NCBI GenBank assembly: GCA_964611525.1
Contig: CAZTAL010000053.1
Coordinates: 1 to 64,000, forward strand
From: JAAYJR01 sp964611525
Lineage (GTDB): Bacteria > Bacteroidota > Bacteroidia > Bacteroidales > Prolixibacteraceae
Reading direction: 5' to 3'
DNA: 64,000 nt
Program-made: the position numbers and the translations under genes
The notes under the pieces: generated by a model
What the model was told of the DNA's origin: nothing
Database searches by the model: none
The model's input: only the letters and a program-made list of their open reading frames with translations
Part shown: piece by piece, positions 44,412 to 52,739 of the stretch
How positions within the stretch are numbered: position 1 is the stretch's first letter
Layout of the letters: every line of letters starts with the position of its first letter

Positions 44412-45888
44412 AATGAAATTTATTGAATTGATCGATGACTATCTGGATGACAGTCTAAACGGTCAGAAACGACTTGAATTCGAAGATGAATTAAAACGAA
44501 ACAGCGAATTAAGAGTTGAAATGGAATTGGAAAAAGAGATTCAGGATGCAATAATTGAAAAAGATATTCTGAATTTACGTAATGAAATAGATCAAATAAT
44601 AAAAACCAGGGAAAAGCTGAAAGCAGGGTTTGAGCTTTTTGAAGGTTTTGCCAATATCGAACAACTCAATCTGAACATACCTGAAGAGGAATTGCTGGAA
44701 TTCTACGATTCTCTCCCTAAAGCTCATATTTATCAGCATAACCTCATTTCAAAAGAAATTATTCACGAGTTTTATAAGGAACAAATTCTTGCTGAATCTG
44801 CGAAAGTTGCAGATGCAGAGGATTTGGATGATCCCGATTTGCCGGATCTTGAACAGGCTTTGCTGGAGAAGGATATTATGGATCTGCGCAATACTCTTGT
44901 AAAAGTTTCGGAATTGGTTAAACTGCCATATTCTTCCGAAGAAATTGAAAAATATAATATGGGAGAACTTAGTAAAAAAGAGATGGAAAATTTTGAAAAA
45001 GAACTTGCCGTCAACAGTTTATTGCGTAGAGAGGTTGAGATATACAGGGAGGTTGGCCATGCATTGGAAGAGCTTGACATTTCAAAGCTTAGAATCAGGT
45101 TATCCGAGCTGATGAAAACGGAAACTTCATGGAATGTCAGTACACAACAGATCGAAGAGTTTATTGACGGAGAGTTGGAAGGCCGTGAACTGGAAGAATT
45201 CAGGACTGAATATGAGGTAAATACCGATCTCAGGTCTGAAGTGGCCTTGCGGGCTAACGTCAATAAAGCTATTGGCGAGAAAGATATAATTTCGCTCTCT
45301 GCAAGACTATGTGAAATCAGGAAGGATATCAGCTCAAAAGGTACAAAATCTATCATTCCCGATAATAACGAAAATAAATTCCACTGGTGGAGGGCAGGCG
45401 TTGCAGTTGCTGTTATCCTTTTCCTTGCATCGGGATTGTTCCGTAGTGGTTTTGTCTCTGTTGAAAAAACATACGACCATTATTACCGGTCACCGGAATG
45501 GTCGCCACAAAGATCTGTTACAAGCGATTTAGGCTATTTGGATAAAGCAAATACATATTTCTCCGCAGGAGAATACCTGGAAGCTATAAAACTTTATGAT
45601 CAGGCAATTAAAGAGAATAGAGAAAATTCTGTTTTTTACTTTTATAAAGGAGCCAGCTTGCAGAACCTTGAAAAATATGAAAAAGCTATACCTGAATATT
45701 CAGTGGTGATAGATAATGGAAATAATTTATTTGTTGAAGAAGCTGAATGGAATAAGAGCCTGTGTTACCTCAAGCTGAATAAAACCAACCTTGCAAAAGA
45801 ACAGCTTAAGGCCATAATCAAAAGAGACGGTTACTATGCCCGTGATGCCAAAGCTGTATTAAGAAGATTGAGATACTCATTAAAATAA
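44401..45888 (+). CDS. Membrane protein with anti-sigma-like repeats and TPRs
   Basis: A 495-residue protein (ATG at 44401; a TTG two codons earlier is less likely). The N-terminal cytoplasmic part holds three related blocks of about 60 residues: IDDYLDDSLNGQKRLEFEDE (near 10), IEKYNMGELSKKEMENFEKE (near 182) and IEEFIDGELEGRELEEFRTE (near 252). Each leads to an 'EVELxxxVxxAIxEKDIxxL' helix. This pattern is the anti-sigma-type domain of many Bacteroidota proteins. A membrane segment (about 331-349, RAGVAVAVILFLASGLF) is followed by TPRs (about 378-480). Overlap with the sigma gene suggests it restrains that factor. There is no zinc-binding HxxxCxxC, so it is not a ZAS protein. Confidence 0.75.
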   Translation: MTPKMKFIELIDDYLDDSLNGQKRLEFEDELKRNSELRVEMELEKEIQDAIIEKDILNLRNEIDQIIKTREKLKAGFELFEGFANIEQLNLNIPEEELLEFYDSLPKAHIYQHNLISKEIIHEFYKEQILAESAKVADAEDLDDPDLPDLEQALLEKDIMDLRNTLVKVSELVKLPYSSEEIEKYNMGELSKKEMENFEKELAVNSLLRREVEIYREVGHALEELDISKLRIRLSELMKTETSWNVSTQQIEEFIDGELEGRELEEFRTEYEVNTDLRSEVALRANVNKAIGEKDIISLSARLCEIRKDISSKGTKSIIPDNNENKFHWWRAGVAVAVILFLASGLFRSGFVSVEKTYDHYYRSPEWSPQRSVTSDLGYLDKANTYFSAGEYLEAIKLYDQAIKENRENSVFYFYKGASLQNLEKYEKAIPEYSVVIDNGNNLFVEEAEWNKSLCYLKLNKTNLAKEQLKAIIKRDGYYARDAKAVLRRLRYSLK

Positions 45889-45896
45889 ATTAATTA

Positions 45897-46095
45897 TTTA
45901 AACTTGAAATTACACATTCAAAAAAATTGATGGTTTAAATTTGACACTACACATTCTTAACATGTTCTTTTTTATGTTGTGATCGATTGCTTGGAGATTG
46001 CTTCGTCGCTACGCTCCTGCCAATGTCATAATCAACTCATTATGCCCAAAAAATTTGGGTGGGTTCTCGCGATGACAGTGCTTGCGATTACAATA
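45897..46095 (+). repeat. Intergenic repeats between the sigma module and the CHAT gene
   Basis: A short direct repeat (45897-45919 and 45935-45957, sharing the ACACATTC end) is followed by the GCTTCGTCGCTACGCTCC block (45998-46025) identical to that at 43636-43663. A CCCAAA...TTTGGG hairpin and another ATGACAGTGCTTG word follow. The two similar blocks bracket the sigma/anti-sigma pair. Confidence 0.55.
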
Positions 46096-48946
46096 ACCGG
46101 TTGGACTTTTTATTTTTTTTAAATTTTGTGAACTGATTGGTAATGATGCCAATCATAGTTATGATCACAATGATGAAAAAATATAAATCAGTACTTCGAA
46201 AGAGGGGATTGGTGTTTCCTATGTTAACATAGCTTAACCAATAATGCGGGTGCGCTAAACGCGGATTCGCATTCTCCAGATATTCAAGTTTCGATAACCT
46301 GAGGGCAATATCTGTTGGTTTCCCTCTTCTCAGATTTTTATAGAATGAAGTCATTATACTTGTTCCTGCATTATCTTCCACTTCCCATAAAGTCATGATT
46401 ATCGATGGACAGCCCGCATAAATAAATCCCCTGGCCAGACTCATAACTCCTTCTCCTTTTCTTAAATGACCTGTGCCTGTGTTGCATGCACTCAGGACTG
46501 TCAGGCGGCTGTTAAGATCAAGATTATATATGTCGGCCGTATTTAGCCAGCCGTCATTTTCACGGGATTTGCCGGCATTCTGACTAAAAGCAAAACGGGA
46601 CCAGGCCGGGAGTGAGTCATTGATGAATGCATGCATTGCAAGGTGAAGTATATCGAAATCAGAACAATATTGCCTGAAATTTTTTTCTGTTGCTTTATCA
46701 CCCGTGAACATTTCTGTTTTAATTTCCCTTGATATCATATCCACTTCCCTGACGGTTCCTGGTAAAGGAGTTAAAATCAATTTTTTATCTTTAAAAACAA
46801 CTGTATCTGTTTTATATTCCGGTGCAATTGCCAGGAGGCGGTTCCGGGAGTTCTTTCCGGCATAGCTGAAATTGATCAGCAGATTTGCCGAATAGGCATA
46901 ACTGACAGTGTTCTTTCTTATCAGATAGGGAAGGCGCTGGAATTGTATCAGTCCTGTTGTATCGGGCGTCTCGGAAAGAAGCGCATCAAAAGGGATATAA
47001 CTTAGCTTGCCATCGGGAATGATTATCAGTCTTTTATTAATGATACTGTTTTTAAAAGGCCCTATGAGGTCGTTATACAGGCTGCCGGCAGCTATACAAA
47101 ATTCTTTCGACTCCTGATTGTTCGTGAACATAAATTCCGGATCAGACAAGAAGCGAAAAGTTTCTTCAAGTGAGTCAAAGAATGACGGATCTATATCATG
47201 CTTTTTGAATTTTGTATCTAACTTGCTGATAAAGAATGAGTAGAGCTTGGGGACAGTGTCGTTGTCATTTAAAACATATTCAATCAGTACTTCATTGTTA
47301 TCAAGATTTTCTTTTATGTCATTTATGGTAACCGCTGTATTAGAGTATTTTAAATTATAGTATTCCTGGTATTTCCTTTCAAGGAAATCATTGAGTTCCT
47401 CACGTTGTTTTTTTAACTGAAAGAGAACAGAATCAATCTGAGAGATCAAAACGGGGTCGGACCGGCCTGATTCTTTCAGGTCATATAATCTTTCATTGTA
47501 ACTTGTTATACTGTAATTAAGCGACTTCTCCAGTTCTGTCAGGCTGTCTGGAATAAGGCTGTTCTCTTTTGCCAGCTGATCCGTCAGCCTGTCAAAAACA
47601 GAGCTTGCTTTTTGCCTTTCTGAATTACTGAAGGCAAACTCTATAATTTCATTTTCCCCGGTTATCTCGTATGCTTCGTATGCCGTTCTGGTAATATTAT
47701 TAAATGTAGCTTCCTCTAATTCACTAATTTGCATCTTGTTGTTATCGGAATATATCTCCTTCCGGGCCATTTGAATAAGATCGGAGGTTAACTTATAGTA
47801 ATCGAGCGCACTGAATATAGCTGTTGCATATTCTTCCTGTATATTCTCTTTATATAAATCTGCCATGCTCACGTAAGTATCAGCAATCAGTTTGAGAAAA
47901 TCAAGAGTCTGGGTCAGTGACCGGCAATTTTCTGTTTTCAGCACTTTGTCAGGATTAATGCCCGGATCAAAGCTCATGGCCTCCAGTCCTTTTTTATAAG
48001 ATTCAACCGCTTGTGCCAGATTCTCTGCTTTTTGATTTATAAATGCATCTATATCCCTTGTTTCAACATTTAAACTCTCGTTGTATAATCCCTCTGTTTT
48101 ATGGTATAATGAGAGAACGAGCCAGTCAGTTATATTTTTCCCTGTTAAAATACCCTGAACCTTGTCAAGGACTTTTCTTGCTTCACCAAAATAATTATTT
48201 GTAATTAAAAATTTGGCAAAATTGAGATATTGGAATAAAACACTTAACTCCGACTCCGAATATAATTCTTCGGCATAATTTATAGCATTTTTATAATTGA
48301 GGTATGCTCCTTCGTAATCATCAAGGACTTGTAATACGGCGGATTTAAGATTCAGGAAAAGTAGTTTTGTTTCCGGGTAGGCATACCGGGTATATTCATT
48401 TATTATATCAAGGGCATTCTTATTATTGCGTAATTCGTAGTGAATGTTTGCAATGCTATAATAAATATCTGCAATACCCTCATAATCAATGTTTTTCTGT
48501 TTTGAGAAAATATCTGCTGCTCTTTGGTAATATTCCAGGGCTGTCCCGTAATTAAACCTGCTGTAATAAACATTGCCAATATTGTTGTACAATTTTGCAA
48601 TTGAATTTTCATGATTCCCGGAATCGGCTAAATAGGATTGTTCAACAAACAGGAAGCGGTCAATCGCATTTGAGTATTGACCGATTGTCCTGTAGGTTAT
48701 TCCCAGGGCATTGTTTATCTTTCTCAGGGCAGGATAGTTTTTACCATATGTTCTAATCCCCGTTTCATATGCTAATTTTAATGAATCAAGAACCTGATTA
48801 TAGAATCCTTCCCTGTATAATCTCAAGGCTGCTGTATAATTTTTTTCAATCAGTATGCTGTCTTTTGTAACATGATGATTTTCAGCCTGTAAGTGGCTTG
48901 CATTAATAATTATCAAAAATAATATTGCCTTAAGGTAATTGTTCAT
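46088..48946 (-). CDS. Secreted TPR-CHAT protease-like protein
   Basis: A 952-residue protein with a signal peptide (1-21, FLIIINASHLQA), about eight TPRs (residues 50-400), a coiled helical region (about 450-560), a C-terminal CHAT domain (about 640-915) and a final membrane segment (about 925-943). CHAT is a caspase-related cysteine-protease fold. The dyad is intact: His772 in HLAMHAF and Cys821 in LSACNTGTG, followed by MSLARGFIYAGCPS. CHAT proteins with TPRs act as proteases in eukaryote-like, gasdermin and CRISPR-linked bacterial systems. The export signal here places the protease outside the cytoplasm. Neighbours: a sigma/anti-sigma pair convergent to it and a Gly-Gly peptide gene divergent, 135 bp away. 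Confidence 0.85.
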   Translation of the reverse strand: MNNYLKAILFLIIINASHLQAENHHVTKDSILIEKNYTAALRLYREGFYNQVLDSLKLAYETGIRTYGKNYPALRKINNALGITYRTIGQYSNAIDRFLFVEQSYLADSGNHENSIAKLYNNIGNVYYSRFNYGTALEYYQRAADIFSKQKNIDYEGIADIYYSIANIHYELRNNKNALDIINEYTRYAYPETKLLFLNLKSAVLQVLDDYEGAYLNYKNAINYAEELYSESELSVLFQYLNFAKFLITNNYFGEARKVLDKVQGILTGKNITDWLVLSLYHKTEGLYNESLNVETRDIDAFINQKAENLAQAVESYKKGLEAMSFDPGINPDKVLKTENCRSLTQTLDFLKLIADTYVSMADLYKENIQEEYATAIFSALDYYKLTSDLIQMARKEIYSDNNKMQISELEEATFNNITRTAYEAYEITGENEIIEFAFSNSERQKASSVFDRLTDQLAKENSLIPDSLTELEKSLNYSITSYNERLYDLKESGRSDPVLISQIDSVLFQLKKQREELNDFLERKYQEYYNLKYSNTAVTINDIKENLDNNEVLIEYVLNDNDTVPKLYSFFISKLDTKFKKHDIDPSFFDSLEETFRFLSDPEFMFTNNQESKEFCIAAGSLYNDLIGPFKNSIINKRLIIIPDGKLSYIPFDALLSETPDTTGLIQFQRLPYLIRKNTVSYAYSANLLINFSYAGKNSRNRLLAIAPEYKTDTVVFKDKKLILTPLPGTVREVDMISREIKTEMFTGDKATEKNFRQYCSDFDILHLAMHAFINDSLPAWSRFAFSQNAGKSRENDGWLNTADIYNLDLNSRLTVLSACNTGTGHLRKGEGVMSLARGFIYAGCPSIIMTLWEVEDNAGTSIMTSFYKNLRRGKPTDIALRLSKLEYLENANPRLAHPHYWLSYVNIGNTNPLFRSTDLYFFIIVIITMIGIITNQFTKFKKNKKSNRLL

Positions 48947-49002
48947 ATGCTATTTAAATACAAATGCAAATTAAGATAATAAATTTTTTTTATACAATTT
49001 GA

Positions 49003-49040
49003 GGGTTACCTTTTTGCTGTTTTCGGAATAACTTAATAGA
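49003..49040 (+). promoter_or_regulatory. Promoter of the Gly-Gly peptide gene, GGGTTACC type
   Basis: GGGTTACCTTTTT (49003-49015) and CTTAATAGA (49032-49040) repeat the sigma gene's promoter (43781-43818) with 13 identical bases and identical spacing. The predicted start lies about 35 bases before the peptide ATG. The region is shared with the divergent CHAT gene, which has no copy of its own. Confidence 0.6.
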
Positions 49041-49081
49041 ATGTGTATTTTTCAAGTTTAAAGAATTAATTTATTTTAATT

Positions 49082-49225
49082 ATGAAAAAGTTTTTAACGA
49101 GCAGAGAATCTAAAAGCAGTTTTGCAGGTTTTGAATTTTTAACAACAAATGAATTATTAAAGGTTCGCGGTGGTGGAGACACCAGGCCGGAAACCAAGCC
49201 AAAAGATATTTTTGATCTTGAATAG
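49082..49225 (+). CDS. 47-residue Gly-Gly leader peptide (candidate secreted peptide)
   Basis: An open frame of 48 codons from ATG at 49082 to TAG at 49223-49225. It encodes a basic start (MKKFLTSRESK), an amphipathic stretch FEFLTTNELLKVRGGGD and a hydrophilic tail (TRPETKPKDIFDLE). The 'NELLKVRGG' pattern is what bacteriocin-type and Bacteroidota natural-product precursors use as a leader cut after Gly-Gly by an exporter peptidase. If cut there, the product is about 16 residues and acidic. The promoter shared with the sigma factor supports a real gene. No modification enzyme or peptidase-exporter lies next to it; the CHAT protein is the nearest candidate partner. No exact relative is recognised. 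Confidence 0.6.
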   Translation: MKKFLTSRESKSSFAGFEFLTTNELLKVRGGGDTRPETKPKDIFDLE

Positions 49226-49261
49226 TTATAAAAGCGAAACCGGTCTGCTATAGCCAAATTT

Positions 49262-50467
49262 TTATTTAACATTATCATAGTCTGATTTAAGGTTAGACAA
49301 ATTATTTTTTCTTTTTCCTTTAAAAAGAGGGAAATGGGAGAATGTACATTTTATTGCCCCGTTATAAAGTACAATTTTCTCAGCGGATTTTAATCCTATA
49401 AATTTCAGATAGTCATTTGATGTTGACAGGATCCATGCCGAATTACCGGTAAATTTGTGTTTCAATGTATTCCCTGTCATTTGGTAAATATCCTCTAAAT
49501 TATGATATTTCATCCTCTCCCCGTATGGGGGATTAATAACTATGACTGCACCGTTAGTATCTATCTGCAGGTTCTTCATGTCAGAGGTGGCAAAATTAAT
49601 GGACGACCAGACCCCGGCACGCCTCGCATTAGTATGAGCCCTGATCACATTTCTTCCATCTATATCTGATGCAAATATTTTCTTATTGAAAGGTTTGTTG
49701 CTTTGCAATGATTTAACCTTTTCAAAAAGTAATCTGTCATAGTCAGGCCAGTTTTTAAATGCGAAGTCCTTCCGGAATTTACCAGGGGCTATGTTTCTGG
49801 CTATTAAAGCCGCCTCAACGGGTAATGTGCCTGATCCGCACATTGGATCTATAAAATCCGTTGATCCGTTCCAGCCTGTCAGTAATATCATCCCCGCTGC
49901 AAGGACTTCACTCAGGGGTGCTTCACCGCCACTGATCCTGTACCCTCGTTTATGCAATGATTCCCCTGAACTGTCAAGTGACAATATACAGTTGTTACGG
50001 TTTATATGTACGTTTATATAGATTTGTGGATTAACCGTATCAACATTTGGCCTGTGGCCGGTTATTTCCCTGAACCTGTCAACAATAGCGTCTTTTACCT
50101 TCAGTGAAGCAAACATCGAATTGCGGAATTCTTTTGAGTTCATAACTGTACTGGTGACAATGAAACTCTGATCCTGTTCCATGTAATTAAGCCAGTTAAC
50201 AGATTTACATTTCAGGTAGAACTGGTCAATATCCCTGAAATTAAAAACCACAATTTCCTTTAATACCCTCAATGCAGTGCGCAGGTAATAATTTGATTTA
50301 TAAATGGTTTCCAGGTTACCTGCATATGATACCGCACGGCACCCCTCCCTGATCTCTTTGCCACCTATACTTTTTATTTCAGCAGCAAGCACAGGTTCAA
50401 GTCCCGCATATGTTTTTGCCGTCAGGTTATATTTTCCGAAGTTATTGCGATTCACAGGAATTTTCAT
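49262..50467 (-). CDS. THUMP-domain 23S rRNA guanine-N2 methyltransferase, RlmL type
   Basis: A 401-residue RNA methyltransferase. The N-terminal third has a ferredoxin-like and THUMP domain (about 10-160), which binds RNA. The Rossmann domain has DPMCGSGTLPVEAALIARN for AdoMet binding, a SDIDGRNVIRAHTNARRAGV acidic-loop strand and the NPPYGERM motif of N2-guanine methyltransferases. This matches the N-terminal half of RlmL, which methylates G2445 of 23S rRNA, and the stand-alone YpsC-type enzymes of Bacteroidota. It lies seven bases after the serine acetyltransferase gene on the same strand. The exact rRNA target is inferred. Confidence 0.9.
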   Translation of the reverse strand: MKIPVNRNNFGKYNLTAKTYAGLEPVLAAEIKSIGGKEIREGCRAVSYAGNLETIYKSNYYLRTALRVLKEIVVFNFRDIDQFYLKCKSVNWLNYMEQDQSFIVTSTVMNSKEFRNSMFASLKVKDAIVDRFREITGHRPNVDTVNPQIYINVHINRNNCILSLDSSGESLHKRGYRISGGEAPLSEVLAAGMILLTGWNGSTDFIDPMCGSGTLPVEAALIARNIAPGKFRKDFAFKNWPDYDRLLFEKVKSLQSNKPFNKKIFASDIDGRNVIRAHTNARRAGVWSSINFATSDMKNLQIDTNGAVIVINPPYGERMKYHNLEDIYQMTGNTLKHKFTGNSAWILSTSNDYLKFIGLKSAEKIVLYNGAIKCTFSHFPLFKGKRKNNLSNLKSDYDNVK

Positions 50468-50473
50468 ATATAT

Positions 50474-51397
50474 CTATATTCCCGATCCATTAAAGAATTC
50501 ATCCTGTTTCGGATATGACTGAATGATTCTTGAGCCTGCCTGTACATCCCTGGTTATCCATACATTACCTCCAATAACAGACCCTTTGCCAATGGTAACC
50601 CGTCCGAGTATCGTAGCTCCCGAATAGATGACAACATCATCTTCAACTATCGGATGCCTTGGAATTCCTTTTATCGGATTACCGTTCTCGTCAAGTGGAA
50701 AACTTTTGGCTCCAAGTGTCACACCCTGATAAATTTTCACATTATTCCCAATTATTGACGTTGAACCGATTACAACTCCTGTACCGTGATCTATAGTGAA
50801 GTTTTCACCTATCTCCGCCTTAGGGTGTATGTCTATTCCCGTTTCACTATGCGCCATCTCTGACATGAACCTGGGGATAAGGGGAACCTCAAGCTTCAGC
50901 AGCTTGTTTGAAATACGGTAGTTGGTGATAGCACGAATGCCGGGGTAACAAAATATCACTTCTCCGAGATTACGTGCGGCAGGATCATTTAAATATGTTG
51001 AATTCACGTCAGCCACCAGCCTTCGCCTTATTTCCGGCAAACCCTCGATAAATTCAAGTGATGTCAGTCCGGCTTTTTTCCTGTGTACCTTCGCTTTATT
51101 ATTTTTATCCTTGCACTCGAAGCACATTCCTGCAAATATCTCTTTGGTCAGCAGGCCATGAAGTTCGTCGAGATAAACCCCCATATAATGTTTTGTGGTA
51201 TTCGGCCGCAGAGAGGTGTTTCCAAAATACCCGGGAAAAAGAATTTCCCTGATAAGGTCAATTATTTTCCTCATCCTCGCGTTGGAGGGGAGCGGTTCAC
51301 CAAGACGGTGTTCATGGCATACTACATCAAAGGATGCCGGATCACTCAGTTTATCAACTGTCATTGATATTTTGTCGTCAATTTCCCGGGATGTCAT
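50474..51397 (-). CDS. cysE: Serine O-acetyltransferase (EpsC/CysE family)
   Basis: A 307-residue enzyme making O-acetylserine, the precursor of cysteine. An N-terminal helical domain (about 1-180) leads to a left-handed beta-helix built from hexapeptide repeats (about 190-290), including IDIHPKAEIGENFTIDHGTG, with the catalytic His in the DHGTG motif, and VVIGSTSIIGNNVKIYQGVT. The helical extension is longer than in E. coli CysE and typical of the EpsC branch found in Bacteroidota. It is upstream of the RNA methyltransferase gene, and 75 bp separate it from the NadR-like kinase. No cysteine synthase gene lies nearby. Confidence 0.92.
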   Translation of the reverse strand: MTSREIDDKISMTVDKLSDPASFDVVCHEHRLGEPLPSNARMRKIIDLIREILFPGYFGNTSLRPNTTKHYMGVYLDELHGLLTKEIFAGMCFECKDKNNKAKVHRKKAGLTSLEFIEGLPEIRRRLVADVNSTYLNDPAARNLGEVIFCYPGIRAITNYRISNKLLKLEVPLIPRFMSEMAHSETGIDIHPKAEIGENFTIDHGTGVVIGSTSIIGNNVKIYQGVTLGAKSFPLDENGNPIKGIPRHPIVEDDVVIYSGATILGRVTIGKGSVIGGNVWITRDVQAGSRIIQSYPKQDEFFNGSGI

Positions 51398-51472
51398 TGT
51401 TATGCTTTATTTGATTGATATGCAAAAGTAAGTAAATAAGAAAAACAAGATTTAAAAATAACATCAATACTG

Positions 51473-52018
51473 CTAATTGTTTGTAATTTCTTTATCATGG
51501 ATTCCCATATGATACAGAGCTGACCTGTAACGTTCAGAATCCCTGCCATTTACAATTTTATAGTTAAAATGATATTTTTTTATTGTGTCAATATATTTAT
51601 TATGAAGTATAACCCTGCTTTTGCCGCCGTTTTCACGAACCGGGTCCGGTTCCCAGGGCAGGTCAATATTACATACCAGGAACATTTCGATTTGAGTATT
51701 AAGGATCTCAGTTTCGATCCATGATGGTTTTTTACTGAATACAAATTCGAACCATATCATGGTGATTATCAGCCAGGTGTCAACGAAGATAAAAGGATAA
51801 CCAGAATTTTTATATGCATTTATCTGTTCAACCTGCTTTTTTGCAATGTATTCAACGTCATCGTAGTCATATTTACGATTCAGATTTTCAATGTGGCTGC
51901 GTGCAAATTCAGGTATATAAGGCACATTAAAATAAGCGGCAAGCCATTTTGTGAGATCGCTTTTCCCGGTGGATTCAGCTCCCGTTATTACATATATCTT
52001 AGGTTGTTGCTGTTTCAT
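51473..52018 (-). CDS. NadR-type nicotinamide riboside kinase
   Basis: About 181 residues from the ATG at 52018; a longer in-frame start at 52042 would overlap pnuC further. The P-loop ITGAESTGKSDL is followed by PYIPEFARSHIE and FVDTWLIITMIWFEF, matching the kinase domain of NadR, which phosphorylates nicotinamide riboside to NMN. The NMN adenylyltransferase and DNA-binding domains of full NadR are absent, so this is a stand-alone kinase of the AAA_28 type. It overlaps the end of pnuC by about 20 bp, so uptake and phosphorylation are translationally coupled in NAD salvage. Confidence 0.88.
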   Translation of the reverse strand: MKQQQPKIYVITGAESTGKSDLTKWLAAYFNVPYIPEFARSHIENLNRKYDYDDVEYIAKKQVEQINAYKNSGYPFIFVDTWLIITMIWFEFVFSKKPSWIETEILNTQIEMFLVCNIDLPWEPDPVRENGGKSRVILHNKYIDTIKKYHFNYKIVNGRDSERYRSALYHMGIHDKEITNN

Positions 52019-52733
52019 TATTATAGTCTTTTTTCCACTCAATATATCCTATTATAGCCATTATAGTATAAACAATGAATAGAATAACGGTCGGCCACAG
52101 GCCTTTATAGACATACAAACCGGCTGACACTGTATCGACTATGATCCAGATAAGCCAGTGCTCTATGTACTTCCTTGCAAGCATCCAGGTAGCCGTAATG
52201 CTGAGAGCTGTAGTGAACGAATCCATATACGGGACAGTTGAGTCAGTAAATCTTTTTAATATAAATAGCAGGAGCAGGAATATAAGAAAAGTTGCCACGG
52301 TGGTTTTGATCATAATACCTGCCGGCATTTTTGTCACCGGCAGGCCTTCCTTTTCACTTTTGCCGTTACCTGTCCCTTGTTCCTGGATAGAATCATTTAA
52401 TTGCCGACCTTCCTTTTCACTTTTGCCGTTACCTGTCTCTTGTTCCTGGACAGAATCATTTAATTGCCGCTCTTCCTTTTCATTTTTGCCGTTACCTTTT
52501 ATCCAGTGATACCAGCCGTAAATACTGATAAATACATAATAGAACTGGAGTCCCATATCCGCATAAAACCCCGACCTGTAGAATACAATGATATACAGAA
52601 TCGAAGTCGCCAGTCCCACAGGCCAGGTGAGTATATGCTGCCTTATGGAAAAGAAGATATATAAAATACCCAGTACAGCCCCTGATAACTCAATATGATT
52701 ATTTACTATCCACGTAGCAAAAGCTTCTGCCAT
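51999..52733 (-). CDS. pnuC: PnuC-type nicotinamide riboside transporter
   Basis: A 244-residue membrane protein with about seven segments, of the PnuC family that admits nicotinamide riboside by facilitated diffusion. Family markers are WPVGLATSILYIIVFYRSGFYADMGLQ (first half) and YGWYHW, with WLIWIIVDTVSAGLYVYKGL in the second half. Between them is an unusual hydrophilic insert (about residues 75-130) made of a 21-residue unit (starting GNGK.EKE) repeated two and a half times. The kinase gene overlapping its end fits PnuC better than the thiamine-carrying PnuT. It is upstream of the kinase and just after the S41 protease in the same operon. Confidence 0.9.
   Translation of the reverse strand: MAEAFATWIVNNHIELSGAVLGILYIFFSIRQHILTWPVGLATSILYIIVFYRSGFYADMGLQFYYVFISIYGWYHWIKGNGKNEKEERQLNDSVQEQETGNGKSEKEGRQLNDSIQEQGTGNGKSEKEGLPVTKMPAGIMIKTTVATFLIFLLLLFILKRFTDSTVPYMDSFTTALSITATWMLARKYIEHWLIWIIVDTVSAGLYVYKGLWPTVILFIVYTIMAIIGYIEWKKDYNNETATT
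52345..52500. repeat. 63-bp tandem repeat inside pnuC
   Basis: Units start at 52345, 52408 and 52471; the first two are full and differ at few positions, the third is about 30 bp. The length is a multiple of three, so the frame is kept and the copy number can change without breaking the gene. It encodes a charged, low-complexity loop on the cytoplasmic side or between membrane segments. Confidence 0.8.
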
Positions 52734-52739
52734 AATTTT

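Noticed and set aside
43560..46095. CRISPR-like repeats
   Set aside because: The two similar blocks are 2.4 kb apart without regular spacers; they fit a dispersed intergenic repeat.
52339..52509. Reverse-frame open reading over the pnuC repeat as a separate gene
   Set aside because: It exists only because the 63-bp repeat lacks stops in that frame; it has no start signal and no recognisable domain.
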